From Chitinophaga sp. YR573 (GTDB lineage Bacteria > Bacteroidota > Bacteroidia > Chitinophagales > Chitinophagaceae), in NCBI RefSeq assembly GCF_900110995.1, contig NZ_FOJF01000001.1, positions 389,199-453,198 of the forward strand: a DNA stretch of 64,000 bases, read 5' to 3'. A program made the position numbers and the translations under genes. Shown piece after piece: positions 7,622-14,894 of the stretch (its first letter is position 1; every line of letters starts with the position of its first letter). The notes under the pieces were generated by a model that did no database searches, had not been told where the DNA came from, and worked only from the letters and a program-made list of their open reading frames with translations.

Positions 7622-9190
7622 ATGCCATTACACATAAACATTGAAGATCTATTAAACGCCCGTTCTGTTGAATCGGAACGACTCGAATTTAAAGAGGGAT
7701 GGAATCCGGATGCCATATACCGTTCAATTTGCGCTTTTGCGAATGATTTTGAAAATGTAGGTGGTGGCTATATCCTAATTGGCGTGGAAGAAGAAAACGG
7801 GATTGCCAAGCGACCCATTATGGGTTTAAGTGCCTCCAAGATTGCCTCTATTCAAAAAGAGATGATCGGCTATAATAACCTGATTAACCCAGTTTACCAT
7901 CCTAAACTCTTTATTGAAACCGTGGATGGCCGGCAAATTTTAGTTATTTGGGTACCTGGTGGTTCTAACCGCCCTTATGAAGTGCCTGAACAAATTACGA
8001 CCAAACAAAAAAGATATTCCTATTATGTTCGCAGGTATGCTAGTTCTGTTATTGCAGATATGGAAACTCAGCAAGAACTGATTAGTCTTGCCAACCAAAT
8101 CCCCTTTGATGACCGCTCTAATCAATATGCCAGCATAGATGATATTTCAATGGTACTTGTTCAGGATCATTTGCGCCTGATAGGCAGTAAATTGATGGAA
8201 ACTTCCGATCAATATACCAAAACGGAAATATTAGAACAGATGCTCCTTGTGGATGGCCCCCCGGAACACCGTTTTCCCCGGAATGTGGCATTGATGATGT
8301 TTAATGAACATCCGGAAAAATTCTTTCCAGCCACCTGGGTCGATGTCGTGTATTTCCCAAAGGGTGAAGGAGAATCGGAATTTGTTGAATACCCACGTAT
8401 CACAGGCCCAGTACCTACTTTAATCAGAAAGACACTGGACCTATTAAAAACAAATTTTTTAAAAGAGAAAGTCATTAAGCAAGCTGATAAGGCAGAAGCA
8501 ATACGTATTTGGAATTACCCCTATGCTGCATTGGAAGAAGCCGTGGCGAATGCATTATTTCATCGTGATTATCAATTGAGGGAACAGGTTGAAATCCGGA
8601 TTTCACCAGAATCCATCGTGCTGCTTAATTATGGTGGCCCGGATCGCTCTATCCGTCAGGAAGATTTTATTAGTGGCAGGATAAGGCCACGTCGTTACCG
8701 CAATCGCCGTTTAGGGGATTTTTTAAAAGAACTCGATTTAACGGAAGGCCGTGCCACAGGTATTCCCACTATTAAACGTGTTTTGGAACGTAATGGTTCT
8801 CCTGAACCATCCTTTCGCACAGATGCTGAACGTACCTTTTTCGAAGTAGAAATATTCTGTCATCCTGCTCTTAAAAACGATGTTATTCTTGCAGATGATG
8901 CCCCAAAGGAAGTGGTAAGTAATAGAGATGGTAATAGAGATGGTAATAGAGATGGTAATAGAGATGTCATTTTGTTATCCCCCAAACAAAAGGAAATATT
9001 AAACTTTTGTAAGATTCCTCAAAGCCGGGTGGATATATTCGATCACCTTGGTATTTCGAACCAGCCTAAAAATTACCGCCTGCATATTTTACCACTAATA
9101 CAAGCTGGTTATATCACTCTTACCGAACCTGATAAACTTTCTAGTAAATATCAAAAATATCAAACCAGCAATACGGCTCCCACTACCTGA
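7622..9190 (+). CDS. AlbA_2 / HATPase-type putative transcriptional regulator (COG2865 type)
   Basis: A 522-residue protein: an N-terminal AlbA_2 domain (ESERLEFKEGWNPD, FANDFENVGGGYILIGVEE), a central region, an ATP-binding HATPase_C_4-like domain (LEEAVANALFHRDY, then GRIRPRRYRNRRLGDFLKEL and EGRATGIPTI), a Gly-Asn-Arg-Asp linker and a C-terminal winged helix (LSPKQKEILNFCK). The frame is open nine codons upstream to an ATG at 7595, but MPLHINIEDLLN at 7622 matches the usual family N-terminus. It lies between two copies of the rloB start, replacing the body of rloB. Proteins of this family are frequent passengers in defence islands; the target is unknown. Confidence 0.85.
   Translation: MPLHINIEDLLNARSVESERLEFKEGWNPDAIYRSICAFANDFENVGGGYILIGVEEENGIAKRPIMGLSASKIASIQKEMIGYNNLINPVYHPKLFIETVDGRQILVIWVPGGSNRPYEVPEQITTKQKRYSYYVRRYASSVIADMETQQELISLANQIPFDDRSNQYASIDDISMVLVQDHLRLIGSKLMETSDQYTKTEILEQMLLVDGPPEHRFPRNVALMMFNEHPEKFFPATWVDVVYFPKGEGESEFVEYPRITGPVPTLIRKTLDLLKTNFLKEKVIKQADKAEAIRIWNYPYAALEEAVANALFHRDYQLREQVEIRISPESIVLLNYGGPDRSIRQEDFISGRIRPRRYRNRRLGDFLKELDLTEGRATGIPTIKRVLERNGSPEPSFRTDAERTFFEVEIFCHPALKNDVILADDAPKEVVSNRDGNRDGNRDGNRDVILLSPKQKEILNFCKIPQSRVDIFDHLGISNQPKNYRLHILPLIQAGYITLTEPDKLSSKYQKYQTSNTAPTT
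8921..8966 (+). repeat. 12-bp in-frame repeat AATAGAGATGGT, almost four copies
   Basis: Three perfect copies and a fourth matching over 10 bases encode Asn-Arg-Asp-Gly four times in the linker between the ATP-binding domain and the C-terminal winged helix. Because the unit is a multiple of three, copy-number change would lengthen or shorten the linker without a frameshift. Confidence 0.9.
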
Positions 9191-9243
9191 AATTCTTGTA
9201 ATAAAATCTATTTGCCGTCAGTAACACTTGTCATTTTAGGGGG

Positions 9244-9301
9244 AAAGTTAATAAACGAATTTTGATTTTATGTGAGTAGGTGACCGAATATCTTTGTGCC
9301 A
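9244..9301 (+). pseudogene. 58-bp direct repeat, copy B: decayed second rloB start
   Basis: Translates as KVNKRILILCE, then an in-frame TAG where copy A has GGG (Gly), then VTEYLCA; the frame is dead. It contains TATCTTTG (9289-9296), a perfect TAnnTTTG element, but no plus-strand gene follows. The rest of the 9191-9351 gap shows nothing else I can identify. Confidence 0.75.
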
Positions 9302-9351
9302 ATTCTATGCTTAATTGCAATAACCCCTTCTGCTTACAAATGAACCCAAAT

Positions 9352-11760
9352 TTATTCAGCACTTAAACTTTTCACCGGGTTGGCGATTGCTGCCTTTATT
9401 GACTGGAAACTCACTGTAATCAAAGCAAGCAATAACGCCATCATACCAGGAATGATAAAAAGCCACCAGTTGATGGTCACCCTATCAGAAAAACCTTCAA
9501 GCCATTTGTGCATAGCCCACCATGCCACAGGCAGGGCGATAACGACAGCAAAAAACACGAGCTTTAAAAAGTCCCCTGACAGCATAATCGATACATCACT
9601 GACAGTTGCCCCTAAGACCTTGCGGATACTGATTTCCTTCTGTCTTTTCTGTGCAGTAAAGGTGGCAAGGCCAAACAGGCCCAGACAGGATATAAGAATA
9701 GCCAGGACAGCAAAATAGCGGGATAAAGCAGCTACACGCATCTCTGAAGCATACAATGCCTGGTAATCATCATCCATGAATGTAAAGTCAAACGTATAGC
9801 CGGGAAGAAATTCACTGTAGTATCTTTTAAGTCGTTCTATGGTATTTCTTTCCATTCCGGCTTTTATTCTCACCACGATATTTGGCCCATTGGGGTCAAA
9901 CCTTAAAATGAGGGGTTCTATTGTATTATGGAGTGATCCATAATGAAAGTCTTTCACCACGCCGACAATCTGACTTCCACCATTGAGGTCTATGTTTTTA
10001 CCTACCGGATTTTTAAGGTCCATCATTTTAACGGCGGCCTCATTTAATATAATTTTTGAATAGTCGTCATTATATATTTTTGAACAGGACCGGCCTTCTT
10101 TAAGTTTTATATCAAGGGTTGCAAGAAAGTCATAACCTACCACGGGCGATTGAAAGACGTAACTCTGGTCCGTTGCCTGCCCTCTCCAGGAAACACCAGA
10201 CGTGGCAGGGATCTGGTCCAGGATATTACCGTACGTATTTGTTGCGCTTATAACGCCTGTTACATTTTTTAATCCCGCCATGAAGGCTTCGAACCTGCCA
10301 TTTGACTTTCCTTCTCCTAATCCATTCCACTGGTTATACAATTCTCCTTTCCATTGGAAACACAGGATATTGTCTTTATTATATCCAAGGTTCTTTGTTT
10401 GAGAGTATTTAATTTGTTCATTGAGGATTAAAAATCCTATAATGAAAATGACAGATACGGCAAATTGAACTACCACCAACCCCTTGCGTACCCATAGCTC
10501 CCCAAAAGAAGTTCGGAGCTTCCCCTTTAACACGGTCACCGCGTTAAAACCTGAAAGATAAAATGCAGGATAGCAACCCGAAACAATTCCGGTGAATAAG
10601 GTAATGGCTACCGCAGGCAATATAAAACCGGCAACATTGACCAGTCCAATATGTTTGCCGGTAATCGCATTGAATTGAGGCAGGCACAAAACAATGAAAA
10701 CAAACGCAATGGCTAATGATAAGAAAGCCATGAGAATGGATTCTGCAAGGAATTGGGCAATTAACGATTTACGGCTTACGCCTATCGCTTTTTTTACTCC
10801 TACTTCCTTCATTTTTCCGGAAGCCTGTGCAGTAGACAGATTCATAAAATTAATGCAGGCAATAAGCAATATGAAAAGGCCAATAATGGAAAACAGTCTT
10901 ACATATGCGATCCTGCCACCTGCCGGTACCCCATTTTCATATTTGCCGTTGAGATATTTTGCAGAGTATTGCTGAATAAACAATGAAAAAATATCTAATC
11001 CGGGGTTCTTTGTTTTTAAGTAACCAGCGATCTTTTTATTAAACTGGTCAACATCTGTTCCCTTTCTTAAAATCAAATACGTTTGAGCGAGAGAGTTCGT
11101 CCAGTTCTGTGCCGACTGGTCATTTTTCAGTAACACCCCAATGTTGAGCACGAAATCAAAATGGCCCGTGGAGTTTGCAGGTGGGTCTTTGAAAATACCC
11201 GAAACCCGGAATATTCCATCAAAGAACGGGTATTTCCATTCCAGGGTTTTACCAATAACGTTGTCTGTAGTATTAAACAATTTTTTTGCCAGCGTCGCCG
11301 ATATCACAATATTGTTTTCATCTGCCAGCACCTGGCCTTTATTTCCCTGGATAAGGTCATAGGAAAACACATTAAAAAAATCTTTACCGGCATTCCAACC
11401 CTGCGCCTGTATATGAGTGTTCCCGGATGACAGGATACCATCTTTGCTTTGCCAGTTGAAAAAATCATTAACGGATACCGCGGATTCCACTTCAGGCATT
11501 TCTTTCACTAGTGATTCCGCCAGAGGAACCGGCGTTATATCCATGGTCATAATACCCTGCGGAGTTTTAAGGTTACTTATCACCTGATAGAGCTGCCGGT
11601 CTTTTTTATGAAATTTATTAACACTTATCTCATCACTCACCCACAAACAAATCAATAAGACAGCAGCCAGGCCGGTTGAGAGCCCTATCAAATTAAGGAT
11701 AGTAAATTGCCGGTCTCTCAGAAAACGTCGCCACGCTGTTTTTAGGTTGTTTCTGAACAT
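9352..11760 (-). CDS. ABC transporter permease, MacB/FtsX type with two FtsX domains
   Basis: An 802-residue inner-membrane protein. It begins MFRNNLKTAWRRFLRDRQFT with the first membrane helix at about 21-41 (LIGLSTGLAAVLLICLWV), followed by a MacB periplasmic core domain, an FtsX domain with helices around 285-400, a second helix plus periplasmic domain, and a C-terminal FtsX domain with IRKVLGATVSDVSIMLSGDF. This duplicated architecture is typical of Bacteroidota MacB-like permeases encoded without an ATPase. The frame is open 25 codons further upstream, but the start at 11760 matches the family. A truncated sigma-factor gene start lies immediately upstream, so the ECF system at 13.4-14.4 kb is a likely regulator. 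Confidence 0.9.
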   Translation of the reverse strand: MFRNNLKTAWRRFLRDRQFTILNLIGLSTGLAAVLLICLWVSDEISVNKFHKKDRQLYQVISNLKTPQGIMTMDITPVPLAESLVKEMPEVESAVSVNDFFNWQSKDGILSSGNTHIQAQGWNAGKDFFNVFSYDLIQGNKGQVLADENNIVISATLAKKLFNTTDNVIGKTLEWKYPFFDGIFRVSGIFKDPPANSTGHFDFVLNIGVLLKNDQSAQNWTNSLAQTYLILRKGTDVDQFNKKIAGYLKTKNPGLDIFSLFIQQYSAKYLNGKYENGVPAGGRIAYVRLFSIIGLFILLIACINFMNLSTAQASGKMKEVGVKKAIGVSRKSLIAQFLAESILMAFLSLAIAFVFIVLCLPQFNAITGKHIGLVNVAGFILPAVAITLFTGIVSGCYPAFYLSGFNAVTVLKGKLRTSFGELWVRKGLVVVQFAVSVIFIIGFLILNEQIKYSQTKNLGYNKDNILCFQWKGELYNQWNGLGEGKSNGRFEAFMAGLKNVTGVISATNTYGNILDQIPATSGVSWRGQATDQSYVFQSPVVGYDFLATLDIKLKEGRSCSKIYNDDYSKIILNEAAVKMMDLKNPVGKNIDLNGGSQIVGVVKDFHYGSLHNTIEPLILRFDPNGPNIVVRIKAGMERNTIERLKRYYSEFLPGYTFDFTFMDDDYQALYASEMRVAALSRYFAVLAILISCLGLFGLATFTAQKRQKEISIRKVLGATVSDVSIMLSGDFLKLVFFAVVIALPVAWWAMHKWLEGFSDRVTINWWLFIIPGMMALLLALITVSFQSIKAAIANPVKSLSAE

Positions 11761-11817
11761 ACTATTTATTTTTAGATTAAGATGACTATATGTTACCTGT
11801 ACAAGATCCTCTCCCGT

Positions 11818-11895
11818 ATACAATTTCTTGTTCATCTAACATATTACATTAGTCAATCGCTTTTAATAAACGGTTGCAAAATAAAAATAAATAAT
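11818..11895 (-). pseudogene. Truncated copy of an ECF sigma gene start and leader
   Basis: Gapless match (apart from two A residues in a run) to 14344-14423, the start and upstream region of the ECF sigma gene. From an ATG at 11842 the minus strand reads MLDEQEIV, against MLDEKEIV in the intact gene, then diverges and stops at 11786. The copy keeps the half-site GGTTGCAA but lacks the second half of the inverted repeat. It may supply the promoter of the permease gene. Confidence 0.75.
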
Positions 11896-11969
11896 ACTGA
11901 TAATTTACTGATGCCTGTAACGCATTGTAACATTGGGACAACTGGAAGGATTGTTGTCGTATCCAATTA

Positions 11970-12005
11970 AAAATGGGAATAATCATACCTGACTATTCCC
12001 ATTTT
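11970..12005 (-). terminator. Hairpin terminator after the DoxX-ArsR-AHSA1 operon
   Basis: A perfect 12-bp stem AAAATGGGAATA/TATTCCCATTTT with a 12-base loop lies 42 bases beyond the stop of the AHSA1 gene on the minus strand. The U-tract is short on both strands. Confidence 0.65.
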
Positions 12006-12047
12006 AATCTGCGGAGGCAGTAATCCTGGTTTTGTTGCGAATATTTT

Positions 12048-12551
12048 TTACTTTTTTATGATAAGTAACAGCTTATCCAGTTTTTCCAGGGTTGCTATCA
12101 TCCCTTGTTCCATGCCCATCTGGATAACCTGTTCCAAATCTGAAAGAGATTTATAGGTAACGATGAATTCTACCAAAGCGTTTTCATCCTTATCGGTAAA
12201 AGTTACAACCCATTCTGCACGGGGCAGGTCTTTATTTATTTCACCTTCTGCATTACTGAAAGCATCTAACGATGTGTAGTAGTCAATGGGTTTAATTTTC
12301 AGATACTCTGTATAACCCCAGTATTCTGTACCATTGGGTTCTACCATTGCATAATGCCAGTGACCTCCTTCGCGAAATTCCATTGATTTCGTCTTTGTAG
12401 CTAACGGAGCAGGCGCAAACCATTGGTCAAGCAATTCACTTTTGGTATAACAATCCCAAACCAGTTGCCGGTTAGCTAAAAACTCACGTCTGATTGTCAA
12501 TGTATTTTTTTCCTTATCTGCAATGAAGTCGAACTGCAAACTGTGTTTCAT
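12048..12551 (-). CDS. SRPBCC / AHSA1 family protein
   Basis: A 167-residue START-like fold protein related to the activator of Hsp90 ATPase C-terminal domain. It shows the family landmarks LTIRREFLANRQLVWDCYT, DQWFAPAPL, EFREGGHWHYAMVEPNG and AEWVVTFTDKDE near the C-terminal helix. Stand-alone bacterial members probably bind a hydrophobic ligand; the ligand is unknown. It overlaps the stop of the ArsR gene by one base (TAATG), the common ArsR-AHSA1 pairing. Confidence 0.9.
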   Translation of the reverse strand: MKHSLQFDFIADKEKNTLTIRREFLANRQLVWDCYTKSELLDQWFAPAPLATKTKSMEFREGGHWHYAMVEPNGTEYWGYTEYLKIKPIDYYTSLDAFSNAEGEINKDLPRAEWVVTFTDKDENALVEFIVTYKSLSDLEQVIQMGMEQGMIATLEKLDKLLLIIKK

Positions 12552-12868
12552 TATTTATTCTTTTTGATAGTTGATAAAAGTTGATCGAGTTGTTGAAAGC
12601 GACTTTCCCAGATCTTCCTGAATTGTTCCATCCATTTGTCTATTTCTTTCATTTTGTCAATTTCAAGTTGATAATATATTTCCCGGCCCTGCTGTTCCTG
12701 TTTTACCAGTTCGCATTCAGTTAATATTCTCAGATGTTTTGAAATTGCCTGCCGTGTCGTATCAAAATGCTCGGCAATAGCATTAGGTGTCATTGCCTGT
12801 ATTGCAATTAAAGCTATGATAGCCCTTCGTGTCGGGTCTGCAATGGCTTGAAAAATATCTCTTCTCAT
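12551..12868 (-). CDS. ArsR family winged-helix regulator
   Basis: A 105-residue regulator. The HTH is visible as [23 protein letters not shown] at about residues 29-50 ([14 protein letters not shown] precedes it) and the wing as [17 protein letters not shown]. No metal-binding Cys pair is present, so it belongs to the metal-independent members that accompany AHSA1 proteins. It lies 20 bases after doxX and overlaps the AHSA1 gene by one base; all three are one operon. The twin palindromes at 13288-13328 are a plausible operator. Confidence 0.92.
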   Translation of the reverse strand: MRRDIFQAIADPTRRAIIALIAIQAMTPNAIAEHFDTTRQAISKHLRILTECELVKQEQQGREIYYQLEIDKMKEIDKWMEQFRKIWESRFQQLDQLLSTIKKNK

Positions 12869-12888
12869 TGAAGTGCCATTTTGATTTG

Positions 12889-13269
12889 TTATTTCCTCAC
12901 CATCGGCAGGTACTTTTCCCTATTATCAATAATTACCCAAAGAATAATTGCGGTCAATGTAAGTGCGATGGGCAAAGCTGATGGGGCCATACTGATACAG
13001 GTAAGTAGAATGCCCGTTAAAACAGGTAAAATAACAATAGCACCAAGCGCCCTCGTTCTGCTGGAGAACAATAACAAACCACCAAGAATTTCTATGATAC
13101 CAACCAATGGCATGAGCCAGCCTATTTCCATAAATGCCATACCAACTTTCACCATTTTCTCAGGCATATCTTTAGGTACTGGCATATAGTGAAAGAATTT
13201 ATCCAAACCTGCATTAATAAACATCAGGCCAGTCAGAAGGCATAAAACAAAAAGAATTTTACTTTTCAT
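12889..13269 (-). CDS. DoxX family membrane protein
   Basis: A 126-residue protein with four hydrophobic helices: [21 protein letters not shown], then [40 protein letters not shown] and a last one ending in [10 protein letters not shown]. The [10 protein letters not shown] motif after the first helix and the [11 protein letters not shown] motif fit DoxX/MauE-like proteins. First gene of an operon with ArsR and AHSA1 genes; probably repressed with them. Confidence 0.85.
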   Translation of the reverse strand: MKSKILFVLCLLTGLMFINAGLDKFFHYMPVPKDMPEKMVKVGMAFMEIGWLMPLVGIIEILGGLLLFSSRTRALGAIVILPVLTGILLTCISMAPSALPIALTLTAIILWVIIDNREKYLPMVRK

Positions 13270-13287
13270 AATTATTTATTTAAATAA

Positions 13288-13328
13288 GAAACCGATCGGT
13301 TGCAATATACACGCAACTGATCGGTTTC
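13288..13328 (-). promoter_or_regulatory. Twin palindromic operator candidate upstream of the doxX operon
   Basis: Two 16-base arms, GAAACCGATCGGTTGC at 13288-13303 and GCAACTGATCGGTTTC at 13313-13328, are inverted copies with one mismatch. Each arm holds its own palindrome (AACCGATCGGTT, perfect; AACTGATCGGTT, one change), with centres 25 bases apart. It ends 19 bases before the doxX start codon, the expected place for a repressor site. Confidence 0.65.
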
Positions 13329-13409
13329 GCAAATATTTTTCTGAAAAAATTTCAGGGAATCAAAATTGGATCGGAAAAAAGCGGATTCAGGTTATCCAAT
13401 CGGGGAAGT

Positions 13410-13820
13410 TTAGCGCTGATTCAAAATCCTCTCCTTCACTAATTTCTGATCCAGGTAAAGTATACCTACAAATAAGACAGCACCTAAAACGATGATCCAT
13501 TTGAATTTAGATAAGATCCCGACAAATTCATTACCTGCATTTGCATTCACAAACAGCAGCAACCCGTAAAAAGTGGCAAAGCCGAGAATAAGAAAGATAA
13601 ACGCCGCACTATAGAACCGGATATCCTTTTTACGGTTGATCTGCGCCTGCAAACGGGCTTTCACCTTCGAAGCAAAACTATAGGATAACCCCTCATGCGG
13701 CTCCTCCTCCAGTTTTGCAATCAGCAGCTGGTACTGTTCAAGCGTTCGCTTCTCGTTGTCTGATAAGGAATCAGGTATCAGCTCTCCATCCAGTAAGGAT
13801 TGTATCTCGTTATCGTTCAT
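13410..13820 (-). CDS. Membrane protein, probable anti-sigma factor
   Basis: A 136-residue protein with a cytosolic N-terminal half (MNDNEIQSLLDGELIPDSLS and a helical EQYQLLIAKLEEEP segment) and two membrane helices (FYSAAFIFLILGFATFYGLLLF and WIIVLGAVLFVGILYL). Its start overlaps the stop of the ECF sigma gene by 4 bases, the usual arrangement for an anti-sigma factor. No classic zinc anti-sigma motif is visible, so the role is inferred from position and topology. Confidence 0.7.
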   Translation of the reverse strand: MNDNEIQSLLDGELIPDSLSDNEKRTLEQYQLLIAKLEEEPHEGLSYSFASKVKARLQAQINRKKDIRFYSAAFIFLILGFATFYGLLLFVNANAGNEFVGILSKFKWIIVLGAVLFVGILYLDQKLVKERILNQR

Positions 13821-14368
13821 AATTGCTCTTTTTTAAGGTCCTTTTCAATTTTTTCCTTCAGTAATTTCCTTGCCCTGAAAAGATTACTCTTGACCGTCCC
13901 TTCCGGCGTACCTGTAATCTGTTCTATCTCTTTGCAGGAAAAGTCGTTTAAATGGTACATCGTTAAGGCCGTTCTATATGGCAGGGGCATTTGCCCTATC
14001 AGCAGATTAACGTACTCCGCCATATTCTTTTTATCTAAAAGATGCTCAGGCGTCTCATCATTAAAGTGGAAATCGTCCATACCCTCAGGATAAGCAGTTT
14101 GTCGCTTGTACTTTTTGGTATAGTTGATGGCAGTCAGATAGGCAATACGGGCAATCCAGGTGGCCAGTTTTGACTCAAATTTGAATGTAGACAGACTTTT
14201 ATGTACTTTAATGAAAACTTCCTGGCATATGTCCTCTTTGTCCTGTATGTCGCTTACAAGACGGTTAATTACAAAGAATACCAGCTTTTCATACTCTTTT
14301 ACCAAAAGCTCAAAAGCGCGGAAATCTCCCTTAATTATCCTGGATACAATCTCCTTTTCATCTAACAT
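13817..14368 (-). CDS. ECF-type RNA polymerase sigma factor
   Basis: A 183-residue sigma70-family factor. Region 2 spans about residues 18-85 (FELLVKEYEKLVFFVINR, then DKEDICQEVFIKVHKSL and TWIARIAYLTAINYTKK); region 4 spans about 120-175 (LPYRTALTMYHLNDFSCKEI, then GTPEGTVKSNLFRARKLL). It is coupled to the probable anti-sigma gene. A truncated paralogous start lies upstream of the MacB-type permease, suggesting the permease belongs to its regulon or was moved by duplication. Confidence 0.93.
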   Translation of the reverse strand: MLDEKEIVSRIIKGDFRAFELLVKEYEKLVFFVINRLVSDIQDKEDICQEVFIKVHKSLSTFKFESKLATWIARIAYLTAINYTKKYKRQTAYPEGMDDFHFNDETPEHLLDKKNMAEYVNLLIGQMPLPYRTALTMYHLNDFSCKEIEQITGTPEGTVKSNLFRARKLLKEKIEKDLKKEQL

Positions 14369-14397
14369 ATTACATTAGTCAATTCGTTTTGATGAAA

Positions 14398-14430
14398 GGT
14401 TGCAAAATAAAAAAATAAATAATTGCAACC
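14398..14430. promoter_or_regulatory. Inverted repeat GGTTGCAA-N17-TTGCAACC upstream of the sigma gene
   Basis: Two perfect 8-base arms at 14398-14405 and 14423-14430 separated by an A/T-only spacer, in the divergent gap between the sigma gene and the DUF6249-like gene. The left arm is conserved in the truncated copy near 11.87 kb. Could be an operator; the binding protein is unknown. Confidence 0.45.
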
Positions 14431-14471
14431 TTTTTGTCCCTTGTGCTGACTACTACATAAAATAGCTTGTT

Positions 14472-14807
14472 ATGAAACAATTACTTCCTTTTATAATCAC
14501 CATCTTGTTTTTCGGCATCATTGCCGTTGTAATCATTTCCCTATTCAACTACCGGTTAAAGAAAAGAATACTGGATGCTGGTCCTTTAGATGAAACCGCC
14601 CTTAAGTTCTTATCGCAACTTACAAGCTTAGGTTCCGAATCCTTAAAATGGGGTATCATACTGTTCTTTGCTGGTATAGGTCTGGTAGCAATGGAATACA
14701 TTCCTTACAGCGCTGAAAACTCGCCCTTACCTTATGGTGTTGAAATGGTCTTTATAGCCCTTGGATTTATCACCTATTACTTAATGATACAAAAAAGAAA
14801 AGGCTAA
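14472..14807 (+). CDS. Small membrane protein, possibly DUF6249-like
   Basis: A 111-residue protein with three predicted membrane helices: LLPFIITILFFGIIAVVIISL at the N-terminus, WGIILFFAGIGLVAMEYI in the middle and MVFIALGFITYYLMI at the C-terminus, ending in a basic tail. It is transcribed divergently from the ECF sigma gene, 103 bases away, and could be regulated from the same region. I recognise the layout of small DUF6249-type proteins but cannot assign a function. Confidence 0.65.
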   Translation: MKQLLPFIITILFFGIIAVVIISLFNYRLKKRILDAGPLDETALKFLSQLTSLGSESLKWGIILFFAGIGLVAMEYIPYSAENSPLPYGVEMVFIALGFITYYLMIQKRKG

Positions 14808-14894
14808 ACTCCTGGCAATTCTTTGATTCCCGATTTAAAAGTGCATCCCGCTCTTATCAGGATACCTATGTCTCAAATTTAATTCATTATTACC

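Noticed and set aside
7509-9301. Insertion sequence carrying the AlbA_2 gene
   Set aside because: The 58-bp direct repeats are rloB coding sequence, not terminal inverted repeats, and no transposase is present.
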